Shown here: piece after piece, positions 45,962 through 56,554 of the stretch
How positions within the stretch are numbered: the first letter of the stretch is position 1
Layout: every line of letters starts with the position of its first letter
Program-made: the position numbers and the translations under genes
The notes under the pieces: model-generated
What the model saw: the letters and a program-made list of their open reading frames with translations, nothing else
What the model was told of the DNA's origin: nothing
The model's database searches: none
Source: Platycnemis pennipes
Taxonomy: Eukaryota; Arthropoda; Insecta; Odonata; Platycnemididae
DNA: 64,000 bases
Assembly: GCA_933228895.1 (NCBI GenBank)
Contig: OW121858.1
Location: 32,077,859 to 32,141,858, forward strand
Direction of reading: 5' to 3'

Positions 45962-48900
45962 TTAAATTTTATTGAATAGTCCTGTCCCTTTCAGAAATAA
46001 AATAACTCGACTTAAAACATTAGGGTCGTCTCCAAGGACGGATTTTAGCTCTCCCCCCAAGTTTAGTTGCCTTCGCAAGTCACGGTATTTGTCACACTCC
46101 GTCAGGATATGCCGAATGCTGAGAGGACAGTCGCAATCGTCACACTGAGGTGGTACTTTCTCTTCAGTAAAGAGAAATGAGTGGGTCAAAGGGCAATGCC
46201 CTATCCTCAAACGTGTGATGACGACTTCCTCTCTGCGGCTGTTCCTGACGGAAGAGGGCCACACTGACGTAACCGGCTTGATGTCACGAAGTTTGTTATT
46301 TCGTGCAGTGCGCCAAGACTCCTTCCACTGCCCAAGAACTACCTGCCTCAGGGAAGACTTGAGGTCTTCGTAAGGTACCAGCGTCGATTTAGACTCTGTC
46401 TCGTTCTGAGCCTCTTTGGCCAAAGCGTCTGCCTTTTCATTTCCGGCTATTCCCACATGCCCCGGGACCCACAGGAACCAAATGCGTACTCCCTTTCTAC
46501 TGAGAGACAGTAGGGATGAATGTATGTCTTGAATGATCGGATGCATGGGCGAAAAGCCGGAAATAGACTGTATGGAGCTCAAGGAATCAGTGCATATAAC
46601 GAAGGAGCCATCATCGTCACATAAGTTTTCGAGAGCCATCTTTATGGCAAATAATTCCGCTGTGTATACACTACACAGCGGATTTAATTTTGCTTTGACT
46701 GTTCCTTGGCTAGGCGAGAACGCTGCGCATGCACAGGCCGACTCTGACTTAGAGCCGTCAGTGTACACTGGCACATAATCTGAGTGATTCTCTAGGAACA
46801 TTAAAAACTGACGTTGGTATTCCAAGAGTGTGGTGAAAGATTTTTTTTGGTTAAGCAAGGCCGTTTTAACCACCGGGGTGGGTATTAACCAGGGAGGGTG
46901 TAATGAGTAAGAGACAGGAAACACTTTAGGCACCCTGAAATCACATCCACGAATAAAATCATTAAAACGTACACAAACGGGCCTAGTGGCCTTTGTCCTT
47001 CGGTTAAAAATGTCTAAAAATCGTGGTTTAAAAAGTATGTTAAAACATGGGTGTGCCGACATGGATAAAACTTTGGAAACATAATTGCACATGAGCGCGT
47101 TCCTCCGGTGGCATAGAGGAGGCTCCCCTGCATCAGAATAGATGCTAATGACCGGGCTTGTCCGAAATGCCCCCGTACAGAGTCGTAACCCCGCGTTGTG
47201 CACTGGGGCCAATGCTCGTAGGTAAGACTCGCGAGCAGACGCATAAACAAAACAGCCGTAGTCTAATTTCGAGCGCACTAATGTGCGATATAATAAAAGC
47301 AATGTTTTACGGTCTGCTCCCCAAGATGTGTGGCTTAAAAACTTTAATATATTTAGCGCGTTAATGCATTTTATCCTTAAAATATTGATATGTTCTCGCC
47401 AATTAAGCCTGTAGTCGAGCGTCATGCCTAGAAAGCGGGCCGTCTGAACAAAAGGGAGATTTCTTCCCCCGAGGTATAATGTAGGTTGCATTTGGACTCT
47501 TATTTTCCTGTGGAAGTGGACGCATCTGGTCTTCTCATGGGAGAACCGAAAGCCGTTCCTTTGGGTCCACTGCTCCAATTTGTTTAATGTCAGCTGAACC
47601 ATTCTGGATGCAGTTACCACCTTGGATGACCTGCAGAATATCGCCAGGTCATCCACAAATAGTGTTCCTATCACCGGCGTCTTGATACATTTCACGACGT
47701 CGTTTATCGCAATGGCGAAAAGTGTCACGCTCAGGACGGAGCCCTGGGGAACTCCGTTGTCAAGATGGTAAAAGTCGGATAAAAACTGGCCTATTCTAAT
47801 TCTAAAAACTCGATGCATTAAAAAATTTTGAATAAAAATCGGCAAATTGCCTCTAAAACCCCACTCGTGCAATGTCATTAATATCTTCCGCCGCCAGACC
47901 CGGTCGTAAGCCTTCTCCAAGTCGAAGAAGACCCCGATCACATGCTGGCGGAGGAGAAAGGCTTCTTGGATGAAATTGTCGATCCGCACCAAATGGTCCA
48001 TTGTGGAACGGCCCCGTCTAAATCCACACTGAATGCTGGAGAGAAGGTTCCGGCGCTCTAACCACCAAACGAGCCGCCGGTTCACCATTCTCTCCATTAA
48101 CTTGCACAGGCAGCTGGTGAGAGATATTGGCCGGTAAGAATTCGGGTCAGCTCTATCTTTCCCATGTTTGGGAATGGGGACAATGACAGACTCCCGCCAG
48201 GACGAAGGAAAGTTACCTTCTGCCCACAGCTGATTATACGTCTGCAGGACTTCCTGCAGCGCTGTCTCCGGAAGGTTGCGGAGAAAAGCATTGTGGACCC
48301 CGTCTGGTCCTGGAGAGGTGTCGTGGGAGTCATCGATGGCAGATTTCAACTCCCACAGGGAAAAGGGGAGGTTGTAATCTGCCGTTGCCCGCGTCTCCTT
48401 GAAGCCGATAGGAATATTCTCGAGACGTTGCTTAAACGTTCGGAAGGTAGGATCAAGATTTTCATCACTGCTCATCTTGGCGATTAACTGGCCGAATATC
48501 TCGCCGATGGCAGCTGGAGATGTAACCACTTTTCCTCTGGCTTTTAAGAAGGAGACGCCGAGCTGCTGATGGTTTCCCGAAATGCTCTTCACCTTACGCC
48601 ACACCTGTGCAAGTGGTGTGTCGATATTCACACCAGAAACAAAATTCATCCAAGAGGTCCTTTTTGCCTCCTTCACGACCTGACGGGCTTTAGCTCTAAG
48701 ACGCCGAAAAGAGGACAGATTGTTTTCAGTGGGATATTTATTGAAGATTTGCAACGCCTTCTTGCGTTGCCGAATAGCTTTGGCACAGTCATCATTCCAC
48801 CATGGCACAGCGGCTCTCGACATGATGCGCCGAGACCGTGGTACGCTCATGTCGGCGGCGTTGGTGATGCTTTTAGTCAATAATTTTACATTAAAAACGC

Positions 48901-49663
48901 TATCGCGATTTCTATCGCACGTGTAATTAAAATTACTTTTAAAATAAGGCCAATCGGCTTTCCCGACCATCCAATTGCCTGGTCGAATAAAATCAGAGTT
49001 AAAAAGCCGCTCCTTAGAAATTAAAAGGGGGAAGTGATCGCTCCCACAAAGATCTTCGTGTACAGACAAAGATATTTTATTTGTTAAACTGCTCGATAAA
49101 ATACATAAATCAATGGCGGAAAAATCACCATTGAAAGAGTTAAAACGGGTCTTCTCCCCAGTATTCAATAAAATTAGGTTAAAATCTAAAATAAAACTTG
49201 ATAAAATACGTCCCCTGCGGTTGCACTGTCCCGCAGTGCTTCCCCATAGACGGTCGTGAGCGTTAAAATCCCCTAGTAAAATAAAAGGCCGAGGAAGCTG
49301 GTGGACAAGGGATTCTAGATTAAAACGGGTGACCGGTGCACCCTCCGGCAGATAAACGTTGCATAACGTAATCGCCTCCGGAGCGTGCACCGTAACCGCC
49401 ACCGCTTGAAACGGTGTATTCAGCTGTATGCGGGAGGTGTATAGGGCCTCCCGAATAGCAACTGCCACTCCACCCTGGGCTCGTTGGCCGCTGGTGTCGT
49501 CATGTCTAAAAATGTTAAAATGTTTTAAAATCCCTTTGTCCGTGACTTTAAAATGCGTTTCTTGAAGACAAACGCAACAAGGGTTAAAATCTCTTATTAA
49601 AATGGCCAGCTCCTCCTTGTGCCGATAAAAACCGTTGCAGTTCCACTGCAAAATAAAAGCCAT
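45962..49663 (-). CDS. LINE ORF2: endonuclease, reverse transcriptase, RNase H
   Basis: 1233 residues, intact. Residues 1-220 are an APE-type endonuclease: WNCNG at 7-11, catalytic E35 (LQETHF), GDFNAH 131-136, SDH 208-210. Residues about 480-720 are the RT: SYRPISLTS 509-517, FDLEKAYD with D581, GVPQGSVLS 637-645, FVDD 669-672. Residues about 960-1090 are RNase H type 1 with D969 (YTDGS), E1003 (TAEL), D1026 (CTDSLSS) and D1079 (GNEKAD). A C-terminal CX2C...HX4C finger uses C1174, C1177, H1185 and C1190. This domain order with RNase H defines the I clade. The protein nicks target DNA and reverse transcribes its own RNA there. All catalytic positions are present, so it could be active. The first 280 codons are unusually rich in TTTTAA-type runs. 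Confidence 0.95.
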   Translation of the reverse strand: MAFILQWNCNGFYRHKEELAILIRDFNPCCVCLQETHFKVTDKGILKHFNIFRHDDTSGQRAQGGVAVAIREALYTSRIQLNTPFQAVAVTVHAPEAITLCNVYLPEGAPVTRFNLESLVHQLPRPFILLGDFNAHDRLWGSTAGQCNRRGRILSSFILDFNLILLNTGEKTRFNSFNGDFSAIDLCILSSSLTNKISLSVHEDLCGSDHFPLLISKERLFNSDFIRPGNWMVGKADWPYFKSNFNYTCDRNRDSVFNVKLLTKSITNAADMSVPRSRRIMSRAAVPWWNDDCAKAIRQRKKALQIFNKYPTENNLSSFRRLRAKARQVVKEAKRTSWMNFVSGVNIDTPLAQVWRKVKSISGNHQQLGVSFLKARGKVVTSPAAIGEIFGQLIAKMSSDENLDPTFRTFKQRLENIPIGFKETRATADYNLPFSLWELKSAIDDSHDTSPGPDGVHNAFLRNLPETALQEVLQTYNQLWAEGNFPSSWRESVIVPIPKHGKDRADPNSYRPISLTSCLCKLMERMVNRRLVWWLERRNLLSSIQCGFRRGRSTMDHLVRIDNFIQEAFLLRQHVIGVFFDLEKAYDRVWRRKILMTLHEWGFRGNLPIFIQNFLMHRVFRIRIGQFLSDFYHLDNGVPQGSVLSVTLFAIAINDVVKCIKTPVIGTLFVDDLAIFCRSSKVVTASRMVQLTLNKLEQWTQRNGFRFSHEKTRCVHFHRKIRVQMQPTLYLGGRNLPFVQTARFLGMTLDYRLNWREHINILRIKCINALNILKFLSHTSWGADRKTLLLLYRTLVRSKLDYGCFVYASARESYLRALAPVHNAGLRLCTGAFRTSPVISIYSDAGEPPLCHRRNALMCNYVSKVLSMSAHPCFNILFKPRFLDIFNRRTKATRPVCVRFNDFIRGCDFRVPKVFPVSYSLHPPWLIPTPVVKTALLNQKKSFTTLLEYQRQFLMFLENHSDYVPVYTDGSKSESACACAAFSPSQGTVKAKLNPLCSVYTAELFAIKMALENLCDDDGSFVICTDSLSSIQSISGFSPMHPIIQDIHSSLLSLSRKGVRIWFLWVPGHVGIAGNEKADALAKEAQNETESKSTLVPYEDLKSSLRQVVLGQWKESWRTARNNKLRDIKPVTSVWPSSVRNSRREEVVITRLRIGHCPLTHSFLFTEEKVPPQCDDCDCPLSIRHILTECDKYRDLRRQLNLGGELKSVLGDDPNVLSRVILFLKGTGLFNKI

Positions 49664-49740
49664 AATAAATAAATAAATATATATATAAATATAAATAGGG
49701 ATTAAAACGGTAAAATCGAGCAGTTAAAACTTTGGGAGCA

Positions 49741-50973
49741 TCAGCGCTTGATGCGGTTCTTCTTCCCCTTATTACCAAATTGGAGGATTTCGGTATCTGA
49801 AAGATACTCCTCCATTGGTTCTGGTTGGCTCTTACGAACCTTACCAGATGGGGGAGGGGATTGGGAGTTCCCACGCTTCGTTTGCGTGGCCCCGGCGGTG
49901 GTTTTTTTGGGGTTCTTCTTAGGAGAACCCGGTCCGGTGGTTTCCGTATTTTTTGCCGGATCTGTGACCTTAGCCGGCGTGGCAGATTTTTGGGCTGAAG
50001 CTTTGATTTTTTGGCTCACTATTTCTTCCGTCTGTGTCGAGGTGGTGACCTTTGCTATTCGAGGGGAGGCGACATGGGCGTAAGATTTCGAAAATGTAGG
50101 AGCAACTTGTGCTCTGTACTTTTTCCGAGCCTCGAAATACGGGATTTTCTCAACCGTCTTGATCTCCATTACTTTTCGCTCTTCGATCATCTTTGGGCAA
50201 TTACGAGAGTACACGGGATGTGCACCCTCGCAATTGACACAAAGTGGGTCACCTGTGCACTCCGCACCCTCATGCTTCTCCAGGCCGCAACGGGGGCAGG
50301 TGGCCTTGCCCTCGCACCGTGTGGCCATATGGCCGAACCGCTGGCACTGGTAGCATCGCATGGGTGCCGGTATGAATGGCCGCACTGGGACCGATTCATA
50401 ACCAACAAACACCTTGTCGGGGAGCTGGTCACGCGCGAACGTGAGTACAACTGACGTCGTATTTACCCTTTCTCCGTTGCGCTTTGTAGTGAGTCGACGA
50501 GCATCGGTGACCCCCTGAGAGGCCATCTCCCGCTTAATCTCGTCGATCTCCACGTACAAAAGGTCGTAATGACTTATCACTCCCCGACAGGTGTTCAAGG
50601 TGCGGTGCACCTCGACCTTAACGGGGATTTCGCCAAGCTTTGTCAATGTCAATAGCTTCTCGCTTTGAGCCCTCGTTGCCGTTTCGATGAGCAGTGTGCC
50701 ATCGCGAAGTTTCTTTGCCGATTTAAGTTCCCCAGGAACAGAACCAGACAATACTTTACGTATGAGGAAGGGAGACACCTTCTTCAGGCTCTCCTCTTCC
50801 TTCTGACACCTCATCACTAAGTAGCGCTGACTAGCGCCTGAAACATTATCTCCCCCGCCCGATTCCGGACGGGATCCTTTAGGTGGTGGAAGTGATTCAT
50901 CCGCCATGCCTAAACTGCATTCATCCCCCGGGCTCCCCACCCACCATGGAGCCACACATTCGGGACGCCGCAC
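49741..50973 (-). CDS. LINE ORF1: gag-like RNA-binding protein
   Basis: 410 residues. An RRM-like region (about 50-190) is followed by three zinc knuckles: C207-C220 (CX2CX4HX4C), C226-C239 (CX2CX4HX4C) and C245-C259 (CX2CX3HX6C). A basic, Lys/Pro/Ser-rich C-terminus follows. This protein coats the element RNA. The start taken is MRRPECVAPWW, conserved in element 2 (MRRPKCVAPWW). A second in-frame Met at about residue 23 is the alternative, since the upstream 18 residues could be conserved because the leader RNA is conserved. Confidence 0.9.
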   Translation of the reverse strand: MRRPECVAPWWVGSPGDECSLGMADESLPPPKGSRPESGGGDNVSGASQRYLVMRCQKEEESLKKVSPFLIRKVLSGSVPGELKSAKKLRDGTLLIETATRAQSEKLLTLTKLGEIPVKVEVHRTLNTCRGVISHYDLLYVEIDEIKREMASQGVTDARRLTTKRNGERVNTTSVVLTFARDQLPDKVFVGYESVPVRPFIPAPMRCYQCQRFGHMATRCEGKATCPRCGLEKHEGAECTGDPLCVNCEGAHPVYSRNCPKMIEERKVMEIKTVEKIPYFEARKKYRAQVAPTFSKSYAHVASPRIAKVTTSTQTEEIVSQKIKASAQKSATPAKVTDPAKNTETTGPGSPKKNPKKTTAGATQTKRGNSQSPPPSGKVRKSQPEPMEEYLSDTEILQFGNKGKKNRIKR

Positions 50974-51426
50974 CGCAAACCGGTGCGGTCGCCAGGGCTA
51001 CCCGAGGGGATATAGCACCCTAGAGGTGGTTGTCTGTTTCGGGTTGGGTCTTCGATGCACGGGCCCACCAAACCAGTACATCTCCGACCGCCCTACGCAG
51101 ACCCCCACCTCCCTGGCACTCGCCACCGTTAAGCAATACGCCACGGAAGCCGATTGACCGGGAGTGGCTAGCTCCCGGCCGCCCGTTTACACAGAATCCG
51201 GGGCCGAAGAGGGGTATTGGCCCGTAGTCCATACCGGGCATCCGACACCCGGCTGGGAACCGCGGACCTCACCCTCCAGGATCCCCTTCTCCTCCTTACG
51301 GGTCTCCGCACACGGCAAACATGCGGGTGGATCGCAGGCCAGGTGGTGTGGCCGCACACAGACAGTTGACCCACAAGACTGTCCGGGCTCAACCCTTGCT
51401 GGCACGGGGTTTGTTATCGGGGTTGT

Positions 51427-51505
51427 CTCCCCGCCCTTTTAGTCGCCTCTTACGACAAGCAGGGATACTGCGGGAGTATTCTCAATCCCCCTACCCGCAG
51501 GGGGG
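51427..51505 (-). other. Structured 5' leader of LINE element 1
   Basis: On the element strand the first 19 nt can form CCCCC-loop-GGGGG. The next 60 nt contain the stem CTCCCGC...GCGGGGAG enclosing GTCG(TAAGAGG)CGAC. CTGCGGG at nt 6-12 is also exactly complementary to CCCGCAG at nt 32-38, which would exclude the other two stems. Almost identical in element 2. Confidence 0.5.
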
Positions 51506-51637
51506 AGGATGAAGGAAAGAGTGCTAAGAAAATACTCTCCCATTTAATGACAAATACCCTGGCCACCAGTTTTAACTACAAGGGACGACCACCAAAGCGG
51601 TCATTCAAAACCTTACAGTTGAATGAGGTAGTTTTGG

Positions 51638-52587
51638 GTGAGTGTAACTATAGTAGTATGCTATGTCATTGTTTTTCCCTCATGAGTTTACGTTGGGTAG
51701 TCCAGTAAGTCCCCTACTTGCGTGGTTAATTCATCCCAAAAATTCGTTAAGTGGAAATCTGCATAATTTGAAACACAACAACTTACCTATCAGTTTTTAA
51801 ACTATAAGTGGTGCTACTTCTACTAATTGGTGGCAATCTGCGACGATGACAGAAAATGCCATCTTTTGAGAGGGTAAAGTTAACATAATACGATAATTCT
51901 GAGAGTAACACAAATATAATCTTTATTTCACTCGATACTTAAGTCTGAAATAAGTATGATTACATAAAACGTTTTTTTGTTGTGATGGACAACTAATGTC
52001 ATCTATGGAGTAGATAATTAAGTAAGTGTCGCCTTATGCGGGATGGACATACTACGCCGAAAAAGACGCTGATGCCACGTAAGGCCGGTTAGGCTTAAGT
52101 TTTCTTTGGATTTGTCATCGCGATATGCGGCAACATCTAGTAAAAGGTCAAACACATAGATTCTTATGGAGCCAGCCAGGCTTGCAACCAGTGATAGACC
52201 GTGCAAGTCGAGGACTTACTGTATAGGAATAAAGATAATTTTTACTTTCATTGCTTATGATTTTCCTAATTGTTCACTCTAAAAAAAATGTTAATTGCTA
52301 CAGATTGATTGGCATTGCTTGAAATCTTTCACTATCTATGAGAGTACTAGTATAATCATACACTGCCCTTGTGGATTGAGTGTAGCATTTGTACTATTAT
52401 AGTAGGAGGTAATGAATGTTCCCAGTAGTAGCTCCAAGTTGTCATCTTTACCACTCTCAACATAAGAAGTTACATTCTGTATGATACATTCATATGCCAG
52501 CAATGTTAATTACTCGTGCTGTTCTCTCAGAATGCACCATTATCCTATCTTAGTTTTGTAATGCCAAGAAATCTTGATATATTTTAT
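51638..52587. other. Intron sequence of the DUF4806-like gene
   Basis: Between donor GG|GTGAGT at 51638 and LINE element 2. No features noted. Confidence 0.4.
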
Positions 52588-52621
52588 GATTAACATATGG
52601 GTAGGTAGGTAGTATTAGTTT

Positions 52622-52660
52622 GTAGGGTGCGTCGACGGCATGGTCATTTTGCACCTCTAC
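52622..52660 (-). other. Conserved 3' stem-loop of LINE element 2
   Basis: Same stem as in element 1 (GTAG-x-GGTGC / GCACC-CTAC), with A instead of T as the bulged base. Confidence 0.6.
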
Positions 52661-52780
52661 TCTTCAAAGTTATGTATATACTTTCTATATTCGGATAAGG
52701 CAGGTTGTCAGGTAGCTAGATATATTGCTTATCTATTATAGGGTTCAGGTTAAAACCATTTACATTTCCTAAACTGTTGC

Positions 52781-55700
52781 TTAAATTTTATTAAAAAGCG
52801 CCGTTTCCTTTAGAAATAAAATTACGCGGCCAATAGCATTGGGGTCGTCACCCAGAATGGACCCTAGGTCACCCCCAATGCCCAGTCGGCTACGCATGTC
52901 CCGGTATCTGCCACACTCCGTCAGGATATGCCGAATTCCGAGAGGACAGTCACAGTCATCACACCGGGGTGGGATTTTCTCTTCAGTGAAGAGAAAGGAG
53001 TGGGTCAGATGACTGTGCCCTATCCTCATACGGGTGATGACCACCTCCTCCCTTCTACTACCCCTGACGGGGGACAACCAGGCTTTGGTGGAACTTTTTA
53101 TCTCGCGCAGTTTATTATTAGTCACCGATTTCCATTCCGTATCCCATTCATTCAGGATTCTGCGTCTGAGTGTGTTCTGGAGATCTTCTACGGTTACTGC
53201 GTCTAGGTCAACTCTATGGTTACCGAGGGCCTTTTTCGCAGCATTATCGGCTGCCTCATTTCCCGGGATTCCCACGTGGCTAGGGACCCACGCAAACTTA
53301 ATAGAGATGCCTCCGCTCTGAAGGCTTCTCAGAGATTCTTGTATATCTCTTATGATTGGGTGCGCAGCATTATAATTTGAGATGGCTTTCAAGGCGCTCA
53401 TGGAGTCGGAACATAGCAAACATGATATACCTCGAGTCTCAACGTCCCTAAGGGCAAGTTTAATAGCAGTCAACTCTGCAGTGTACACGCTGCATTCGGG
53501 GTTGAGCTTTGTGCTCACGGTTTTGTACAAGCTCACATAGGCACAGGCACATTCTGACTCAGACTTAGAGCCGTCCGTGTAAATGGGTGTTAGATCGTGG
53601 CATTGGGATAGGAACTCTGAAAACAAGGACCTATTTTCCTCAGGAAGTGAGTCAGACTTTGCCCGGCTTGCTAGCTTCCACCAGATGTCCGGCTGAGGAA
53701 TAAGCCATGGAGGAGTTTTAGCCACTCGTATCCTTTCTATCCGGGGAACGGTAGTAGAATATCTCTCTAAAATATAGGCAAAACGCACATAAAAAGGTTT
53801 AGTAGCCCGTGGTTTTCTGTTAAAAATGTGAGTCATCGGTTCGTTAATGGTTAATTTAAAACACGGATGCGATGGCATGGCTAAAATTTTACTAGCGTAG
53901 TTACACATCAAAAGATCTCTACGGATGTCAAGCGGTGGTTCACCTGCATCACACAGAAGGCTATTGATCGGACTCGTTCGAAAGGCACCCGTTGCTAGCC
54001 GGAGTCCAAGGTTGTGTATACTTGCTAGCGGCTTTAAGTATGATGCGCGGGTAGCACCATAGATAAAAGAACCGTAGTCCATCTTGGATCGAACCAGTGC
54101 CCTATATAGTCGCAGCATTGTAGATCGGTCCGCGCCCCATGAACATCTTGTCAATATTTTTAAAATATTAAGGGATGGGCTAACTCTCATTTTCAGATCA
54201 GTAATGTGGGGTCTCCAGGTTAGCCTTTGGTCCAAGATCATTCCCAAAAAATGGGCTGAATTCACAAACTCCAGTGGTCGATCTCCTAGGCGTAGGGTTG
54301 GTAGAAACAGCCCTCTTTTTCTGTGAAAATGGACGCATCGCGTCTTCTCTGGGGAGAAGCGTAGCCCATTTTTGCATGACCAGTGGTGAAGTCTGTTTAG
54401 CGTTATCTGTAATTGTCGCTCAGCCGTTGATAACTTGGATGCCCTGCAGAAAATTGCCAAGTCATCCACAAAGAGGGATGCCTCGACGGGTGGTAGGATG
54501 GAGGATACCACGTCGTTGATAGCAATGGCGAACAGGGTGACACTGAGTACTGACCCTTGGGGAATTCCATTTTCTTGGATCTTCAATCTGGAAAATGAGT
54601 TACCCACCCTAACCTTAAAAACTCTATGGCTTAAAAAATTTTCGATAAAAACTGGCAAGTTGCCCTTAAAATTCCAGTCTCTCAGAGTCTTTAGAATTTT
54701 AAAACGCCATGTTGTGTCATATGCTTTCTCCAGATCGAAGAACACGCTCAGAACGTGTTGTCGTCGAACGAAAGCTTCCTGAATGAACGTGTCAATTCGG
54801 ATAAGATGGTCAGTGGTGCTTCGGTGTCTTCGGAATCCGCACTGAAGATTGGAGAGAAGGTTGCGGCTCTCGAGACACCACACGAGTCTGCGATTTACCA
54901 TTCTCTCCATTAACTTGCACAAGCAAGAGGTTAAAGATATGGGCCGGTAATTCCCTATAATTGACTTCTCTTTACCCTTTTTGGGAATTGGGATAATTAC
55001 CGATTCACGCCATGCATGAGGGAAGCTTCCCGTTTCCCAAACACTGTTGAAGGTGTTCAGAATGTGTTCATTTGCCTCCTTCGGTATACGCCTGAGGAAA
55101 GCATTGTGGACACGGTCCGCCCCTGGGGCGCTATCCTTCAGCTCATCGATAGCGGACGTGAGTTCCCATTGAGTGAATGGAGCATTGTAGTTCGCCATGA
55201 AGTGCCCAGTCGTAAAAGACTTGTTTTTCTTCTCTTGCTGACATTTAAGAGTCAGGAATGTCTTGTCATAATTCGCGGTACTACTGATAGAGGTGTAGTA
55301 CTCCCCAAACGCCTCGGCCACAGCTTCTGGTTGGGATTTTATGATTCCATTCACCATCACAGATGGAATTGAGAGCTGATGATACCTCCCGCTTATGCTT
55401 TTAATTTTTCTCCAGACCTCCGAATTTGCCGTGCGATGGTTGATCGTTTTTACGTATTCATTCCAGCATTTTCTTTTAGATTCAATAACTATTTGACGTG
55501 CCTTCGCTCGTAGACGGCGGAACGCTTCGAGATTCCGTGCCGTGGGGTATTTTTTAAAAATACGCAGGGCTTTCTTTCTCTTCGCGATAGCTTCAGCGCA
55601 GTCCTTGTTCCACCATGGCACTGGAGCGCGCTTCAACCTACCAGATGAAAGTGGAACACTTTGCTCGGCAGCAGTTAGTATAGCGACTGTGAGTGTGTCC

Positions 55701-56476
55701 ACGTTTTCCGGTCCGCTACGTGTGCCATCGAAAGTAAATTTGAAACTATTTCCAAAAGTTTCCCAGTCAGCCTTCCGTAAAATCCAATTCCTGGGTACGT
55801 TAATATTTGGGTTAAACCCATTTTTACTGATTAAAATCGGGAAGTGGTCACTTCCGCAAAGGTCGCTGTGAACACTTAGTTTAAAACGTGGGGCCAAGCT
55901 TGCACTACACATGAACAGGTCTATTGCAGAAAAAGTGCCGTTAAAAGAGTTAAAATGTGTCTTTTCGTTCTTGTTAATTAAAACAAGGTTAAAATCATTT
56001 AAAAACCTTTCTAAAATCCTTCCACGGCGGTTAAAATCACCACTGTTATCTCCCCAGAGAGCGTTGTGGGCATTGAAGTCACCTAGAAGGACAAACGGAC
56101 GTGGCAGCTGCCTCACCAAATCCTCCAGGGATCTCCTAGTTAACGGAGACCTTTCTGGGAGATACAAATTACAAAAGGTTATCTCCTCTGGTGAGGCTAC
56201 CCTCACAGCGATAGCCTGGAGAGGAGTCGTAATGTCGATTCGGGATGTGTAGAGGGTATCCCGAATAATTACAGCGACTCCTCCCTGAGCCCGTGTCCCA
56301 GTTGTGTCATCGTGGCGGAGTACCACATACCCTTTAATTTGTGGTGCGTCTCTTTCCTTAAAATGGGTCTCCTGAAGAAATACGCAGGTGGGGTTCAGGT
56401 CATGCATCAGGAGTTTGAATTCCTCTAATCTCCAGTAAAAACCATTTAGGTTCCATTGTATGGCAAAAAGAGCCAT
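52781..56476 (-). CDS. LINE ORF2: endonuclease, reverse transcriptase, RNase H
   Basis: 1231 residues, intact, same domain order as the ORF2 at 45962-49663. Endonuclease: LQETHFKERD, LLGDFNAHNALWG, CGSDHFPIL. RT: NYRPISLTSC, FFDLEKAYDTTW, GIPQGSVLSVTLF, LFVDDLAIF. RNase H: IYTDGSKSES, VYTAELTAIK, LCSDSMSALK, PGNEAADNAAK. C-terminal CDDC...HILTEC finger. All catalytic motifs are kept. The start ATG begins MALFAIQWNLNG. The AT-rich 78 bp spacer after ORF1 is like that of element 1, so ORF2 is probably translated by reinitiation. Confidence 0.95.
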   Translation of the reverse strand: MALFAIQWNLNGFYWRLEEFKLLMHDLNPTCVFLQETHFKERDAPQIKGYVVLRHDDTTGTRAQGGVAVIIRDTLYTSRIDITTPLQAIAVRVASPEEITFCNLYLPERSPLTRRSLEDLVRQLPRPFVLLGDFNAHNALWGDNSGDFNRRGRILERFLNDFNLVLINKNEKTHFNSFNGTFSAIDLFMCSASLAPRFKLSVHSDLCGSDHFPILISKNGFNPNINVPRNWILRKADWETFGNSFKFTFDGTRSGPENVDTLTVAILTAAEQSVPLSSGRLKRAPVPWWNKDCAEAIAKRKKALRIFKKYPTARNLEAFRRLRAKARQIVIESKRKCWNEYVKTINHRTANSEVWRKIKSISGRYHQLSIPSVMVNGIIKSQPEAVAEAFGEYYTSISSTANYDKTFLTLKCQQEKKNKSFTTGHFMANYNAPFTQWELTSAIDELKDSAPGADRVHNAFLRRIPKEANEHILNTFNSVWETGSFPHAWRESVIIPIPKKGKEKSIIGNYRPISLTSCLCKLMERMVNRRLVWCLESRNLLSNLQCGFRRHRSTTDHLIRIDTFIQEAFVRRQHVLSVFFDLEKAYDTTWRFKILKTLRDWNFKGNLPVFIENFLSHRVFKVRVGNSFSRLKIQENGIPQGSVLSVTLFAIAINDVVSSILPPVEASLFVDDLAIFCRASKLSTAERQLQITLNRLHHWSCKNGLRFSPEKTRCVHFHRKRGLFLPTLRLGDRPLEFVNSAHFLGMILDQRLTWRPHITDLKMRVSPSLNILKILTRCSWGADRSTMLRLYRALVRSKMDYGSFIYGATRASYLKPLASIHNLGLRLATGAFRTSPINSLLCDAGEPPLDIRRDLLMCNYASKILAMPSHPCFKLTINEPMTHIFNRKPRATKPFYVRFAYILERYSTTVPRIERIRVAKTPPWLIPQPDIWWKLASRAKSDSLPEENRSLFSEFLSQCHDLTPIYTDGSKSESECACAYVSLYKTVSTKLNPECSVYTAELTAIKLALRDVETRGISCLLCSDSMSALKAISNYNAAHPIIRDIQESLRSLQSGGISIKFAWVPSHVGIPGNEAADNAAKKALGNHRVDLDAVTVEDLQNTLRRRILNEWDTEWKSVTNNKLREIKSSTKAWLSPVRGSRREEVVITRMRIGHSHLTHSFLFTEEKIPPRCDDCDCPLGIRHILTECGRYRDMRSRLGIGGDLGSILGDDPNAIGRVILFLKETALFNKI

Positions 56477-56554
56477 ATTGTAAAAATTTAGTTAAAAATT
56501 AAAACAATAAATAAATAAATATGTAGTCTTAAAAAAAATATATAAAATATAAGG

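Larger units (their letters stand above)
45790..51505 (-). mobile_element. Full-length I-clade LINE, element 1 (5.7 kb)
   Basis: 5' leader 532 bp, ORF1 (50973-49741), 77 bp spacer, ORF2 (49663-45962), 172 bp 3' UTR with stem-loop and a TAC-repeat tail. The 12 bp duplication AGGATGAAGGAA is perfect (45778-45789 and 51506-51517). Both frames are intact. It splits an exon of the DUF4806-like gene; the exon reads on cleanly when one duplication copy is kept. Confidence 0.93.

Noticed and set aside
49748..50454. Plus-strand open frames opposite the LINE ORF1 (111 and 147 codons)
   Set aside because: Shadows of the minus-strand ORF1; no independent motif.
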